A DNA stretch of 64,000 nt, taken from the NCBI GenBank assembly GCA_028344575.1, contig JAOMBO010000003.1, positions 62,001-126,000 of the forward strand, in the 5' to 3' direction. The notes beneath the pieces are model-generated. The model searched no databases and was not told where the DNA came from. It saw only the letters and a list, made by a program, of their open reading frames with translations. Source of the stretch: Candidatus Nitrosopelagicus sp. Lineage in GTDB: Archaea; Thermoproteota; Nitrososphaeria; Nitrososphaerales; Nitrosopumilaceae. The translations under genes and the position numbers were made by a program. How positions within the stretch are numbered: position 1 is the first letter of the stretch; every line of letters begins with the position of its first letter. Positions 44,115-53,146 of the stretch are shown here, in pieces.

Positions 44115-44549
44115 CTAGAACGTTAACGACATTCGAATGTGATCAATTCCAACTCTTTGGAATATCTTTCCTTCTTCAATAAAACCACATTTTTTGTAGA
44201 ATCCTCTTACAGAGTAAATTGAGTCCAATATTATCTGAGAAAAGTTTTTTGTAGAATAATATTGCTTTATTTGTAAAATACATCTTTTTCCATAATTTTT
44301 TGTTCTATACTCTTTAAGGATAGCCATCCGCTCGAGCTTTATGGTGGCATCCATAGAGCGAATTCTCACAGAACCAACAATTTTTTCCCCATTAAATATC
44401 AAAAAATGATCACATGTTTCATCATATTTATCAAATAATTCAGATTCTGAAATTCCTAATTCAGTGTTAAAAACAGATTTACGAATATTTCGTATATATA
44501 AAAAATCTTCATCATTAAAATTTAATTTTAATATATTAATTTCAATCAT
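44115..44549 (-). CDS. GNAT-family N-acetyltransferase
   Basis: 144-residue acyl-CoA transferase fold. Motif A region LERMAILKEYRTKNYGKRCILQ (split here) around residue 78 binds acetyl-CoA, and FYKKCGFIEEGKIF near residue 119 is the family's C-terminal strand-helix. Substrate unknown. It lies 9 bp after the winged-helix pair on the same strand and may share their transcript. Confidence 0.87.
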   Translation of the reverse strand: MIEINILKLNFNDEDFLYIRNIRKSVFNTELGISESELFDKYDETCDHFLIFNGEKIVGSVRIRSMDATIKLERMAILKEYRTKNYGKRCILQIKQYYSTKNFSQIILDSIYSVRGFYKKCGFIEEGKIFQRVGIDHIRMSLTF

Positions 44550-44558
44550 GAATGAACA

Positions 44559-44939
44559 TTATTCATTTTTAGAGTTGTTTGGATAAAGATGCAAAGTTGC
44601 ATCGTTATTGTCAAATGTGATTTCAGCTCTTCCAATTCGACTCTTGTAAAGTTTAACTTTTTTACCTTCTACAAAATTAAATTTTTCAATTTCCACTAAT
44701 GTTAATTCTTCAAGTTTTACCAAAGTTTTGTAAACTGCAGATAATGATATGTTTAGCTCTTCAGCAATTTTTGGGGCATCTTTTGAATCCTTAGTTATTG
44801 AAAACAGTACAGAGCGATGACATGCATTAGTTAATGAATCCATGATTTTTTGTGTTATGTCATATTCACTTAATTGTAAAATATTTGGTTTAGGAAGCGC
44901 TTCACGAACAATACTTTTCTTTATGTTATTTGACGTCAT
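44559..44939 (-). CDS. Winged-helix regulator, second of a paralogous pair
   Basis: 126 residues; ArsR/MarR-type winged helix in residues ~30-95 (LFSITKDSKDAPKIAEELNISLSAVYK is split here) with recognition helix ISLSAVYKTLVKLEEL. C-terminal strands continue RIGRAEITFDN...LHLYPN. Strongly similar to the adjacent gene at 44926 (YDxTQK start, SSVYK/SAVYK, LEELTL, SRI.AEI), so they arose by duplication. No effector domain or cysteine sensor. The start overlaps the upstream gene by 14 bp. Confidence 0.85.
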   Translation of the reverse strand: MTSNNIKKSIVREALPKPNILQLSEYDITQKIMDSLTNACHRSVLFSITKDSKDAPKIAEELNISLSAVYKTLVKLEELTLVEIEKFNFVEGKKVKLYKSRIGRAEITFDNNDATLHLYPNNSKNE

Positions 44940-45279
44940 TTGGAGTCAAGGTTAGTGATGCTTCAGGTTTTTTTATACTTATCTCGGCATCCTTTATTCT
45001 ACTTCTGTAAACCTTGAATCTACGACCTTTTTCAGAAATTTGCCAGCTGTCTACATGAATTAATGTGAGCTCTTCTAAATCAGAGATTTTTTTATAAACG
45101 GAACTCAGAGGAATTTTATGTTTTTCAGATAATTCTGCAGCAGTTTTTCCTTTTCGAATAATTGAGAAAATAATTGCACGAGATTCTGCATCGGCTAACA
45201 TTTCAATAACTTTCTGAGTTACATCATATTTTTTTAATTGAGGTAAAGTTATTCGTTTTGCCATGAAAATTGCAATCAT
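44926..45279 (-). CDS. Winged-helix regulator, first of a paralogous pair
   Basis: 117 residues (ATG 45279; MAKRITLP at 45264 also possible). Winged helix with KIPLSSVYKKISDLEELTLIHV and a C-terminal beta extension (YRSRIKDAEISIKK...LTLTPN). Paralogue of the downstream gene. Transcribed as one unit with it and the GNAT gene; 60 bp separate it from cbtB on the same strand, suggesting it may act on that gene. DNA target unknown. Confidence 0.85.
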   Translation of the reverse strand: MIAIFMAKRITLPQLKKYDVTQKVIEMLADAESRAIIFSIIRKGKTAAELSEKHKIPLSSVYKKISDLEELTLIHVDSWQISEKGRRFKVYRSRIKDAEISIKKPEASLTLTPNDVK

Positions 45280-45338
45280 ATAGGATATTTAAGCAACATT
45301 ATATATTCTTAGAATTTAGAATGAGGGTCTAGAATGAA

Positions 45339-45551
45339 TTAATGGCAAGGAAAACCAGCGGCATGTCTCATATCATGTGTTAATTCATGTATGAACATTT
45401 CATCAAATGCCTGTTCACCCATAACTACACTGAAAATATGTCCTTGATCAAAACCTACTACAAATAAGCCAAATCCAAATACAAGTGCCAATACAGCAAT
45501 TGCAATTTTAGAAACACCAGAAGTAGTAATTGTAGTTTGTTTCTGTGACAT
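45339..45551 (-). CDS. cbtB: CbtB, predicted cobalt transporter subunit
   Basis: 70-residue protein with one membrane helix (~16-34) and the C-terminal His-rich signature HELTHDMRHAAGFPCH (55-70), which defines CbtB. CbtB works with the multi-helix CbtA as a proposed B12-linked cobalt importer. CbtA is not next to it in this window; the adjacent genes are two regulators and a DsbA-like protein on the other strand. In bacteria the pair is often under a cobalamin riboswitch; none is seen here. Confidence 0.9.
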   Translation of the reverse strand: MSQKQTTITTSGVSKIAIAVLALVFGFGLFVVGFDQGHIFSVVMGEQAFDEMFIHELTHDMRHAAGFPCH

Positions 45552-45605
45552 AGATTTTTTGACGAAACTTATCTATTTAAAAGTAATTAAAAACCGGCTC
45601 ATTGT

Positions 45606-46256
45606 ATGAAGATCCATTTTTTAGCAATACCGATAATTATTGGAATGCTCATAGGAGTTGGACTTGTTAGTAACTTAGAGCAAGGCTCTAGTAATTCCTC
45701 AGTTTTAACCAAAGAGAATTTAATCAAGGATTCGATCATAATGGGCAATCCAAATGCCAAGATTACAATAGTTGAATTTGGAGATTACCAGTGTACTTTT
45801 TGTTATAAATTTCATGATGAAACAATGAAGAAAATTACCGACGACTATATCAAAACAAATAATGTGAATTTTATCTACAAAGACTTTCCATTGAATGGTG
45901 AACAATCGATTTTTGCATCTGAAGCAGTATATTGTGCAGAAAAACAAAACAAATTTTGGGAATATCACAATACATTGTATGATAATTGGGGAGGGGAAAA
46001 TACAGGATGGATAACTGAAAATGTATTATTAGGATTTGCCAGAGATATAGGATTGAATTTAGATGATTTTAGTAAATGTTTAGAAAAATCAGAGTTTAGA
46101 CAGAAGGTTCTGGATAATGAACAATTTGGTCGAGAAATTGGCATCAATGCAACACCTTCATTTTTAATATTCAATGATAATGAGATATACCGAATAATTG
46201 GAGCACAACCATTTGAAAAATTTGAACATGCAATCCAAAAACTTGGAAACTCATAA
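45606..46256 (+). CDS. Exported/membrane DsbA-like thiol oxidoreductase
   Basis: 216 residues. N-terminal hydrophobic segment (~4-22) acts as a signal or anchor; then a DsbA-type thioredoxin fold with Cys63-Thr-Phe-Cys66 in GDYQCTFC and a cis-Pro loop GINATPSFLIF. WEYHNTLYDNWGGENTGW matches the WEYHDILFSNWNGENNGW of the longer paralogue at 3226-4047, so both are copies of one ancestor. Divergent from cbtB. Role: disulfide chemistry outside the membrane (inferred). Confidence 0.9.
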   Translation: MKIHFLAIPIIIGMLIGVGLVSNLEQGSSNSSVLTKENLIKDSIIMGNPNAKITIVEFGDYQCTFCYKFHDETMKKITDDYIKTNNVNFIYKDFPLNGEQSIFASEAVYCAEKQNKFWEYHNTLYDNWGGENTGWITENVLLGFARDIGLNLDDFSKCLEKSEFRQKVLDNEQFGREIGINATPSFLIFNDNEIYRIIGAQPFEKFEHAIQKLGNS

Positions 46257-46299
46257 AATTAATATTTCAACTCAAGAAAGATTACCTACTTAATAGAAT

Positions 46300-46482
46300 C
46301 TAGTCATCATAACCAATAGTTTTCATACCATAGCAAGGCTTGTTTCCCTTACTCCAACATTTACAAGAACAAGAAACAGCTTTTCCAGTTTCTAGATCTT
46401 TCACAACTTTGTGAAATACTCCTTCTCTAATTTTTGATTCAATAGATATTGTTTCATATCGGTCTTCTTCTGAATTAGCCAT
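46300..46482 (-). CDS. 60-residue Cys-rich protein
   Basis: C-terminal cluster SCSCKCWSKGNKPCYG has four cysteines in 13 residues, a likely metal or Fe-S site. N-terminal half is polar (REGVFHKVVKDLETGKAV). I do not recognise the family. ATG start; convergent with the DsbA-like gene, whose stop is 43 bp away. Confidence 0.65.
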   Translation of the reverse strand: MANSEEDRYETISIESKIREGVFHKVVKDLETGKAVSCSCKCWSKGNKPCYGMKTIGYDD

Positions 46483-46597
46483 AATGTTTGATATAATATC
46501 CCCTAAAAAAAGTTAAAAAATAAGATTATCACGTCAATGGATACTCATGGAGCATATTTAGGACATGGAATATTAACGACATATACTCAAATCAGAT

Positions 46598-46801
46598 ATG
46601 GAAAGTGAAACAAAATATGTGGCATTGGAAAAATTCTTAATGGAAAAAACTGAAAAGGTTACTCTAACATTTATAGAAATTAATGAGATAATAGGACAAA
46701 AACTCCCAGTTCCAAGCGATTCAGCAGTATTCAAAGCAGGTTACAGAGTTGAGAAGATTGATTTTAAAACAAAATCAGTGATATTTTCAAAAATTGATTA
46801 A
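46598..46801 (+). CDS. Small protein similar to DUF7662-type domain, internally shortened
   Basis: 67 residues. VALEKFLMEKTEKVTLTFIEINEIIGQKLP at the start resembles a small domain found in bacteria and archaea, which then normally has a W-W-N...H region and ends in AGyrV..vd....v.F. Here SDSAVFKAGYRVEKIDFKTKSVIFSKI joins directly, skipping that core. Tentative match by eye; function unknown. 69 bp before the aRF1 gene on the same strand. Confidence 0.55.
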   Translation: MESETKYVALEKFLMEKTEKVTLTFIEINEIIGQKLPVPSDSAVFKAGYRVEKIDFKTKSVIFSKID

Positions 46802-46840
46802 TCAACTAAAAATCCGTTAAGGTGAGAACAATCGCTAATG

Positions 46841-46848
46841 TTAATATT
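46841..46848 (+). promoter_or_regulatory. TATA-like element of prf1
   Basis: TTAATATT centred ~26 bp before the ATG at 46871; consistent with a leaderless transcript. Weak consensus. Confidence 0.35.
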
Positions 46849-46870
46849 CTGAGTCAAGGACTATTAGAAA

Positions 46871-48148
46871 ATGGGAAAATTCGAGGTTCAGAATGTAGAT
46901 TCTGTAAAAATGTATAAAATTAGAAAAACATTGGAAGAGTTAACACAGCATTCAGGTCGTGGAACCGAGCTCATTACAGTATACATTCCAAAAGGTCAAC
47001 AACTTCATGAAGTAATGACACAATTAAGAGAAGAACAAGGTACTGCAGATAATATAAAATCGGATTTGACTAGAACCCATGTAGTAGATTCATTATCCAA
47101 AGTACAACAGAGATTGAAACTATACAAAAAAACACCGGAGAAAGGATTAGTAGTATTCTGTGGTGCACTTCCAAGAGAAGGAGGAGGTCCACCAGGAAGC
47201 GAGGTTGTAAAAATATACGAAATAGACCCACCTAAAGATTTGACCACATCATTATACCGATGTGATGATCATTTTCATACTGACATTTTGAAAGATATGT
47301 TACAAGATGACAACATTATTGGACTATTAGCAATTGATGCAAAAGATGCAGGATGGGGATTATTACACGGAGACAAACTAGAAGTTTTAAAACAAACAGG
47401 TTCAGGAGTTGCAGGAAAACATAGACAAGGAGGACAATCAGCAAAACGATTTCAGAAATTAAGAGAAATGGAATTACAGTACTACTTTAACAGAGTTGCA
47501 GAAATAACTAGAGAATATTTTATTGACATCTACCAAGTAAAAGGATTGATAGTATCAGGTCCAGGTCCAACAAAAGAGGAATTTGTGAATAAAGAGTATT
47601 TAGAATACAGATTACAAAATAATATCATTGCCACAATTGATGCATCATATTCAGGTGCAGAGGGAATTAGAGAAGCATTTTCAAAGTGTTCAGATATTTT
47701 ATCAAATTTTAGAATGGTAGAAGAGAAAAAAATAATTGAAAAATTATTTCAGGAGATTAATACAAATTCTGGATTAGGAAGTTATGGTCTAAAAGAAGTA
47801 ATTGAGATGCTAAAAAATAATATTGCAGGAATGGTGGTTATCTCAGATGATATCAATATGAGTCGAATTCAAAAGACATGTAAAAGATGTTCAAATGTAG
47901 AAGATGAACTTATTGAATTTGGAAAAAGAATTGCAAGAAAAACAGAAATGAAGAATATACCATGTTCAGAATGTAAATCAACGGATTTTGAGATAATTGA
48001 TCAAGACCTTGTAGACTATATCGCATTAACTGCAGCTCAAACGGGAACTAAGGTAGAGGTTGTTTCAGGAAAAACAGAACATGGAGTAATGTTAGGTAGT
48101 TTAGGAAATATAGCAGCTATACTTCGCTATAATCCAAATCGCGGTTAG
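46871..48148 (+). CDS. prf1: Peptide chain release factor aRF1
   Basis: Recognises all three stop codons and triggers peptide release. 425 residues. NIKS motif at 61-64, YRCDDHF (YxCxxxF) at 129-135 for stop-codon reading, and the GGQ catalytic loop (KHRQGGQSAKRF, GGQ 187-189). A C-terminal four-cysteine zinc region (CKRCSNVED...IPCSECKSTD) is also present. Archaeal/eukaryotic type. The last 4 bp overlap the convergent HIT gene. Confidence 0.97.
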   Translation: MGKFEVQNVDSVKMYKIRKTLEELTQHSGRGTELITVYIPKGQQLHEVMTQLREEQGTADNIKSDLTRTHVVDSLSKVQQRLKLYKKTPEKGLVVFCGALPREGGGPPGSEVVKIYEIDPPKDLTTSLYRCDDHFHTDILKDMLQDDNIIGLLAIDAKDAGWGLLHGDKLEVLKQTGSGVAGKHRQGGQSAKRFQKLREMELQYYFNRVAEITREYFIDIYQVKGLIVSGPGPTKEEFVNKEYLEYRLQNNIIATIDASYSGAEGIREAFSKCSDILSNFRMVEEKKIIEKLFQEINTNSGLGSYGLKEVIEMLKNNIAGMVVISDDINMSRIQKTCKRCSNVEDELIEFGKRIARKTEMKNIPCSECKSTDFEIIDQDLVDYIALTAAQTGTKVEVVSGKTEHGVMLGSLGNIAAILRYNPNRG

Positions 48149-48546
48149 AAGGAATCTTTAATTTTTTGTTGTAAATTATGTAATTCATCATCAGCAGGAA
48201 TTTCTCTCTTTGTCCACATAGTGGCCTTGTCTGCATATCTAGGAATAATGTGTATGTGAACATGAGGAATTATTTGTTTTGCTTCTTTGCCATTATTTTG
48301 TGCAATACTAAATGCAACAGCTCCCGTAGCTTTAAGAATAGCATTTGCAATTTCAGGAACCAGAGAAAATAATTCAGCCACTTCATTTTTTGGCATATCT
48401 GTAATTTTCTCATATGGTTTTTTTGGAATTACTAAAGAATGTCCAGTATCAATCGGATATTTATCTAAAATTGCAACATGATGTTCATCTTCAAAAATAA
48501 CATAACCTGGCCTCTTTCCTTCAATGATCTCTGTAAATAAGGTCAT
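48145..48546 (-). CDS. HIT-family nucleotide hydrolase
   Basis: 133 residues from ATG 48546. Histidine triad HVHIHIIP near residue 98 and LDKYPIDTGHSLVIPKKP upstream are typical of HinT-like phosphoramidases. The frame is open 159 bp further upstream, but that extension ([11 protein letters not shown]...) has no counterpart in HIT proteins and would overlap the divergent gene at 48617, so the shorter start is chosen. Acts on AMP-linked compounds; the exact substrate is unknown. Confidence 0.9.
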   Translation of the reverse strand: MTLFTEIIEGKRPGYVIFEDEHHVAILDKYPIDTGHSLVIPKKPYEKITDMPKNEVAELFSLVPEIANAILKATGAVAFSIAQNNGKEAKQIIPHVHIHIIPRYADKATMWTKREIPADDELHNLQQKIKDSF

Positions 48547-48616
48547 TACAGATGAATAGACTCGTAGATAGTATAAACGATATTGATTTATTTGGTCGAT
48601 AAATTTGAAATGAACA

Positions 48617-49216
48617 ATGGGTAAGAATAGACGTGAAAAGAGAGAGGAAGAACGTGAAGGTTTTGCAAGTAAAAGATCTTCGCAATACAGATCAAGAAAT
48701 CTCAAAGCTTTAGGAATTTTATCTATGATTGGAGTAATTGTTGCATTTGCTTGTTACGAATTTGTTACTTCAACAAACAATGTCCCAGGAGCCCCAGAAA
48801 ATGCTGGAAAATTGGGAGACGAGCATATTCATGCATCTCTGTTAGTCAGTATATTTGGCGATAAATTTGACTTTTCAACACCAAATTATCAGGTAAAAAC
48901 ACCGTGGATTCACTTTGAAAATCAAGATGGCGATACAATACACAGACATTCTACAGGAGTGGAACTTGAATTTTTGTTCAATTCGATGAGTGTTGGTGTT
49001 AACGAAAATTGTTTTGTTTTCCCAGATGGAAGACAGTTTTGTAATAATGAGGATTATTCATTAAAGTTTTACATTAATCAACAACTGATTAAAGACATAA
49101 GACAATATGTAATTCAAGAAGATGACAGAATTCTTATCACATACGGAAATGAAGACCAATTAGCTATTGACAAACAGCTAGCAGAGTTAAATGCACAAGC
49201 AATCAATAGATTGTGA
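48617..49216 (+). CDS. Membrane-anchored extracytoplasmic protein, unknown
   Basis: 199 residues. Basic cytoplasmic N-terminus ([13 protein letters not shown]), one membrane helix (~31-48), then an outside domain with [40 protein letters not shown] and [11 protein letters not shown]. The His-rich segments (HIHA, IHRH) and the two cysteines suggest metal binding, and the fold looks beta-rich. It is a typical thaumarchaeal surface protein; function not assigned. Starts upstream of ilvD with a GTGA overlap at the end. Confidence 0.8.
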   Translation: MGKNRREKREEEREGFASKRSSQYRSRNLKALGILSMIGVIVAFACYEFVTSTNNVPGAPENAGKLGDEHIHASLLVSIFGDKFDFSTPNYQVKTPWIHFENQDGDTIHRHSTGVELEFLFNSMSVGVNENCFVFPDGRQFCNNEDYSLKFYINQQLIKDIRQYVIQEDDRILITYGNEDQLAIDKQLAELNAQAINRL

Positions 49217-50901
49217 GTAAGATGAAAATTTCAAGTAGAAATGTTGTTGAAGGTACAGCTCGAGCTCCTCATCGTGCAATGTACAAAGCAATGGGACTCA
49301 CAAATGAAGATTTAAGCAAATCATTTGTCGGAGTATGTCATACAGGTAATGAGGCAACTCCTTGTAACATACATCTTCCAAATCTTGCACAACAAGCAAA
49401 ACAAGGAGTAACTGATGGAGGTGCAACACCAAGAGAATTTAGTACAATTGCAGTAAGTGACGGAATTGCAATGGGGCACGAAGGAATGAAATCATCATTA
49501 ATCAGTAGAGAAGTAATTGCAGATTCAATTGAACTAATGGTAAGAGCACATCAATATGATGCACTAGTAGGCATAGCAGGATGTGACAAAAGCCTTCCAG
49601 GGACAATGATGGGAATGATAAGACTCAACATACCATCCGTATTTGTTTATGGAGGAACTATAATGCCAGGAATGTTAGATGGTCGAGAGTTAACAGTAGT
49701 AGATGTTTATGAAGCGGTTGGGTCATACGATGCAGGAAAAATTTCTGCAGAAGAGTTAGAAAATATTGAAAATGTAGCATGCCCTAATGCCGGTTCGTGT
49801 GGAGGCATGTTTACTGCAAATACAATGGCATCGATATCAGAAGTTATCGGATTATCATTGCCTGGAAGTGCAAGTCCTCCAGCAGAAGATGATAGACGAA
49901 ACAAAATAGTATTTGAAACTGGAAAAGCATGTGCAAATTTACTTCAATTAGGCATAAAACCACTAGATATTGTGACATTCGAGGCATTTGAAAATTCAAT
50001 TACAATGTTAAATGCAGTTGGAGGATCAACTAATGGAATTTTGCACTTATTGGCAATGGCAAACGAGGCAGGAATTAATCTCACATATGATGATTTTGAA
50101 AGAATTAGAAAAAAGACACCACATCTTGCAGACATGAAACCTGGAGGAAATTATGTAATGAACAGTTTAGATAAAATAGGAGGAATACCATTAATTATGA
50201 AAAAACTATTAGACAAGAATTTGATACATGGAGATTCAATGACGGTCACAGGTAAAACAATTAAACAAAATTTAGAAGAATTGTCTATAACTGAAGTTCC
50301 AGAACAACAAATTGTCAAATCAGTAGAACAACCAATACACGAAGTGGGTACTGCAGTAATTCTAAAAGGTACATTGGCACCAGAAGGTGGAGTAATTAAA
50401 ACAGCAGGAGTCGAGATGAAAGAATTTACAGGAACTGCAAAGGTTTACGATAGAGAAGAATATGCATTTGAAGCAGTTTCAAAAGGCGAGATAGATGAAG
50501 GAGACGTAGTAGTGATCAGATATGAAGGACCTAAAGGAGGTCCAGGAATGAGAGAAATGTTATCGACAACTGCAGCCCTTGTAGGTCAAGGATTAGGAAA
50601 AAAAGTTGCAATGGTAACAGATGGTAGATTTTCAGGAGGAACTCGTGGATTCATGGTAGGGCATGTTGCACCAGAAGCATTTGTTGGAGGACCAATAGCG
50701 CTTGTGAAAAATGGAGATAAAATATCAATCAAATTAGAAGATAATTCACTCAACCTACACGTATCAGAAGAAGAATTATCTGCTAGGAAAGATCAATGGA
50801 GAAGGCCTGCACCAAATTACACCACAGGTGCACTTGCAAAGTTTGCATCACTTGTAGGATCTGCAGCAAATGGCGCCATTACAAAACCTGCACAATACTA
50901 A
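49213..50901 (+). CDS. ilvD: Dihydroxyacid dehydratase
   Basis: Dehydrates dihydroxy-isovalerate and dihydroxy-methylvalerate for Val/Ile/Leu. 562 residues. Fe-S cysteines: [21 protein letters not shown], and [26 protein letters not shown] and [14 protein letters not shown] in the C-terminal half. Start GTG 49213 overlaps the upstream stop; ATG 49222 is the alternative. Works with ilvA-derived 2-oxobutanoate for isoleucine. Confidence 0.96.
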   Translation: MSKMKISSRNVVEGTARAPHRAMYKAMGLTNEDLSKSFVGVCHTGNEATPCNIHLPNLAQQAKQGVTDGGATPREFSTIAVSDGIAMGHEGMKSSLISREVIADSIELMVRAHQYDALVGIAGCDKSLPGTMMGMIRLNIPSVFVYGGTIMPGMLDGRELTVVDVYEAVGSYDAGKISAEELENIENVACPNAGSCGGMFTANTMASISEVIGLSLPGSASPPAEDDRRNKIVFETGKACANLLQLGIKPLDIVTFEAFENSITMLNAVGGSTNGILHLLAMANEAGINLTYDDFERIRKKTPHLADMKPGGNYVMNSLDKIGGIPLIMKKLLDKNLIHGDSMTVTGKTIKQNLEELSITEVPEQQIVKSVEQPIHEVGTAVILKGTLAPEGGVIKTAGVEMKEFTGTAKVYDREEYAFEAVSKGEIDEGDVVVIRYEGPKGGPGMREMLSTTAALVGQGLGKKVAMVTDGRFSGGTRGFMVGHVAPEAFVGGPIALVKNGDKISIKLEDNSLNLHVSEEELSARKDQWRRPAPNYTTGALAKFASLVGSAANGAITKPAQY

Positions 50902-51099
50902 TTACTCAAAATGCTTTTCACATAACATTATATTTTTTGAATCTAAAGTTTTTGCTGTAAGTGAAGTTCCATCCTGAAGTCCTTTTTTACAAACATAACA
51001 ATTCAGCTCATGTGCATCAGTTCTTAAAAATACAGGCTCTGTCTTTAAAATAAAATCTTGAATTAAAGCAGATTTTCCAGAATATACTAGCTGGCTCAT
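50902..51099 (-). CDS. 65-residue zinc-binding protein, unknown
   Basis: Has CYVC near residue 34 and a C-terminal MLCEKHF, which could make a zinc knuckle. Stop abuts the ilvD stop (convergent); its ATG at 51099 is divergent from the trp operon promoter. No family recognised. N-terminal half includes LIQDFILKTEPVFLRTDAHE. Confidence 0.65.
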   Translation of the reverse strand: MSQLVYSGKSALIQDFILKTEPVFLRTDAHELNCYVCKKGLQDGTSLTAKTLDSKNIMLCEKHFE

Positions 51100-51161
51100 A
51101 CCGCTAATAGAACGTTATTCGATATAAAGGTACCGTACTTTACTGTAATATCTATTTAGAG

Positions 51162-51169
51162 TTTAAATA
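51162..51169 (+). promoter_or_regulatory. TATA box of the trp operon
   Basis: TTTAAATA centred ~30 bp before the trpE GTG at 51195. With usual archaeal spacing, transcription begins close to or at the start codon, giving a leaderless trp mRNA; there is no room for an attenuator. Confidence 0.6.
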
Positions 51170-51194
51170 CCGTATTCTAATAGCATGCCTATGG

Positions 51195-52550
51195 GTGAAC
51201 ACCTTTGGAAAACGCAGCATTACTAAGATTCCTCTAGTGTACACTGAAACTCAACCATTTGACGTTTACAATAAAATATCTAGAAACTATACACATTCTT
51301 TTTTGTTCGAATCATTAGAAGGACCAGATGAACTTTCAGAAACCTCCATCATGGGATTTGACCCAGAATTGGTTGTGAAAGGCTACTTTAACAAAATAAC
51401 AATTCAAGACAGAGATGGAAAAATTGAAACAATTCAAACAGATACACCTCTAGATGAAATCAAGAAATTGGTAATGAAAACAGATGACATGTCTTACCGA
51501 TATTTGGGAGGAGCTGTAGGAAATATTGATTATGATGCTATCAGATTGTTTGAAAATATACCTGGAGACAGAGATTTAGAAAAACCAATAATGGAATTTG
51601 GCATATATCATGACGGGATACTATATGACAATAAAAAGAAACAATTTTTCTATTTTTATTATGATGAAGATAGAAAAGATACTATAAAGAAAACAGATGC
51701 AGATATGGACATTTTTGAGATGTCAGATATCAATCCAAATCTAAATGAAGATGAATTTGAGAATATTGTAAAAAAAGCAAAAACATATGTTCACAGCGGA
51801 GATGTATTTCAGGTTGTACTTTCTAGAAGATTTTCATTTGAAGGGAAAGGAGATTATCTTAGAGTGTATGAAAAACTTCGAGAATTAAATCCATCACCAT
51901 ACATGTTTCATCTTAAAATGAAAGATGATATAATTATTGGTTCAAGTCCAGAAATGTTACTAAGAGTAACTGGAAGAGATGTGGAGACATTTCCAATAGC
52001 AGGTACAAGAAAAATTACCAACGATGAAGAGAAAAATGAAAAACTGAAAATCGAATTATTAAATGATGAAAAAGAACTTGCAGAACATACAATGCTTGTA
52101 GATTTAGGTAGAAATGATATTGGAAGAGTTTGTGATTATGGAACCGTGAAAGTAAAAGAATTAATGAAAATCAAGAGATTCAGTCATGTTCAACATATTG
52201 TGACTCATGTAGTGGGTAAATTGAATGAGAAACATGACATGTATGATGCTTTTGAAGCAGTTTTTCCAGCAGGGACGGTATCAGGAGCGCCAAAAGTGAG
52301 AGCGATGGAAATAATTCAAGAGTTAGAACCAACAAAAAGAAAAACATATGCAGGAGCCGTAGGTTATTTTTCATTTAACGGATGCTGTGATTTTGCAATA
52401 GCAATTAGAAGTATTTTTGCAGATAAGGATAAAGGATTCGTACAAGCAGGAGCAGGAATTGTATTTGATTCAATTGCAGAAAATGAATTCAAAGAAACAG
52501 AACATAAAGCAAATGCAATGATTACAGCATTGAAAGAGGCTTCAAAATGA
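51195..52550 (+). CDS. trpE: Anthranilate synthase component I
   Basis: Makes anthranilate from chorismate with TrpG ammonia. 451 residues. N-terminal SFLFESLEG holds the feedback-site region (usual LLES is LFES). Chorismate-binding core: GDVFQVVLSRRFSF, IGSSPEMLLRV, PIAGTRKI, GRNDIGRVCDYGTV, FPAGTVSGAPKVRAM. GTG start 51195 fits the TATA box; no better ATG exists in frame. First gene of trpEGDCBA, with 4-bp overlap to trpG. Confidence 0.96.
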   Translation: MNTFGKRSITKIPLVYTETQPFDVYNKISRNYTHSFLFESLEGPDELSETSIMGFDPELVVKGYFNKITIQDRDGKIETIQTDTPLDEIKKLVMKTDDMSYRYLGGAVGNIDYDAIRLFENIPGDRDLEKPIMEFGIYHDGILYDNKKKQFFYFYYDEDRKDTIKKTDADMDIFEMSDINPNLNEDEFENIVKKAKTYVHSGDVFQVVLSRRFSFEGKGDYLRVYEKLRELNPSPYMFHLKMKDDIIIGSSPEMLLRVTGRDVETFPIAGTRKITNDEEKNEKLKIELLNDEKELAEHTMLVDLGRNDIGRVCDYGTVKVKELMKIKRFSHVQHIVTHVVGKLNEKHDMYDAFEAVFPAGTVSGAPKVRAMEIIQELEPTKRKTYAGAVGYFSFNGCCDFAIAIRSIFADKDKGFVQAGAGIVFDSIAENEFKETEHKANAMITALKEASK

Positions 52551-53146
52551 AATTTCTAATTATCGATAATTATGATTCATTTGTATACAATATTGCTCAA
52601 AGATTAGGTGAATTAGGTGTAACATCGGATGTTATTAGAAATGATAAAGTAACAATAAAGAATATTGAAGACTCAGATTATGATGCAATAATTATATCTC
52701 CAGGACCAGGAACTCCAGATGATGAAAGATATTTTGGAATTTGTAAAAAAGTAATTACCGAACTTGGTCCAAAAAAACCAATCTTAGGAGTGTGTCTTGG
52801 ACATCAAGGAATTATTTCATGTTTTGGAGGAAAGATTGTTAATGCAGAAAATATTCGTCATGGAAAAACAAGTCAAGTAAAACATACGGATGAATCATTA
52901 TTTGTAGGAGTAAAAAATCCATTTAGAGCAACCAGATATCATTCACTTGTAGGAGAAAAAACAATAATACCAGATTCTTTAAAAATTACTGCGGTCGCGG
53001 AAGATGATGGAGAGGTGATGGGCGTAAGTCATAAAGAATATCTCATAGAAGGAGTTCAATTCCATCCTGAATCGATATTGACAGATGAAGGATCAAAAAT
53101 ATTTTCAAATTTTATAAAAAAGGTAAAGAATCATGAAAAAAATTAA
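52547..53146 (+). CDS. trpG: Anthranilate synthase component II (glutamine amidotransferase)
   Basis: Releases ammonia from glutamine for TrpE. 199 residues. Class I amidotransferase triad: nucleophile Cys83 in GVCLGHQG, and His/Glu in GVQFHPESILT. PGPGTPDDE near 52 is family typical. Overlaps trpE by 4 bp and trpD by 14 bp. Confidence 0.96.
   Translation: MKFLIIDNYDSFVYNIAQRLGELGVTSDVIRNDKVTIKNIEDSDYDAIIISPGPGTPDDERYFGICKKVITELGPKKPILGVCLGHQGIISCFGGKIVNAENIRHGKTSQVKHTDESLFVGVKNPFRATRYHSLVGEKTIIPDSLKITAVAEDDGEVMGVSHKEYLIEGVQFHPESILTDEGSKIFSNFIKKVKNHEKN

Noticed and set aside
48547-48705. N-terminal extension of the HIT protein
   Set aside because: It overlaps the start of the divergent membrane protein gene and lacks HIT features; ATG 48546 begins a normal HIT chain.
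51185-51226. Short ORF MPMGEHLWKTQHY overlapping the trpE start, resembling a Trp leader peptide
   Set aside because: Only one Trp, and the TATA box at 51162-51169 puts the transcription start near 51190-51195, leaving no leader.
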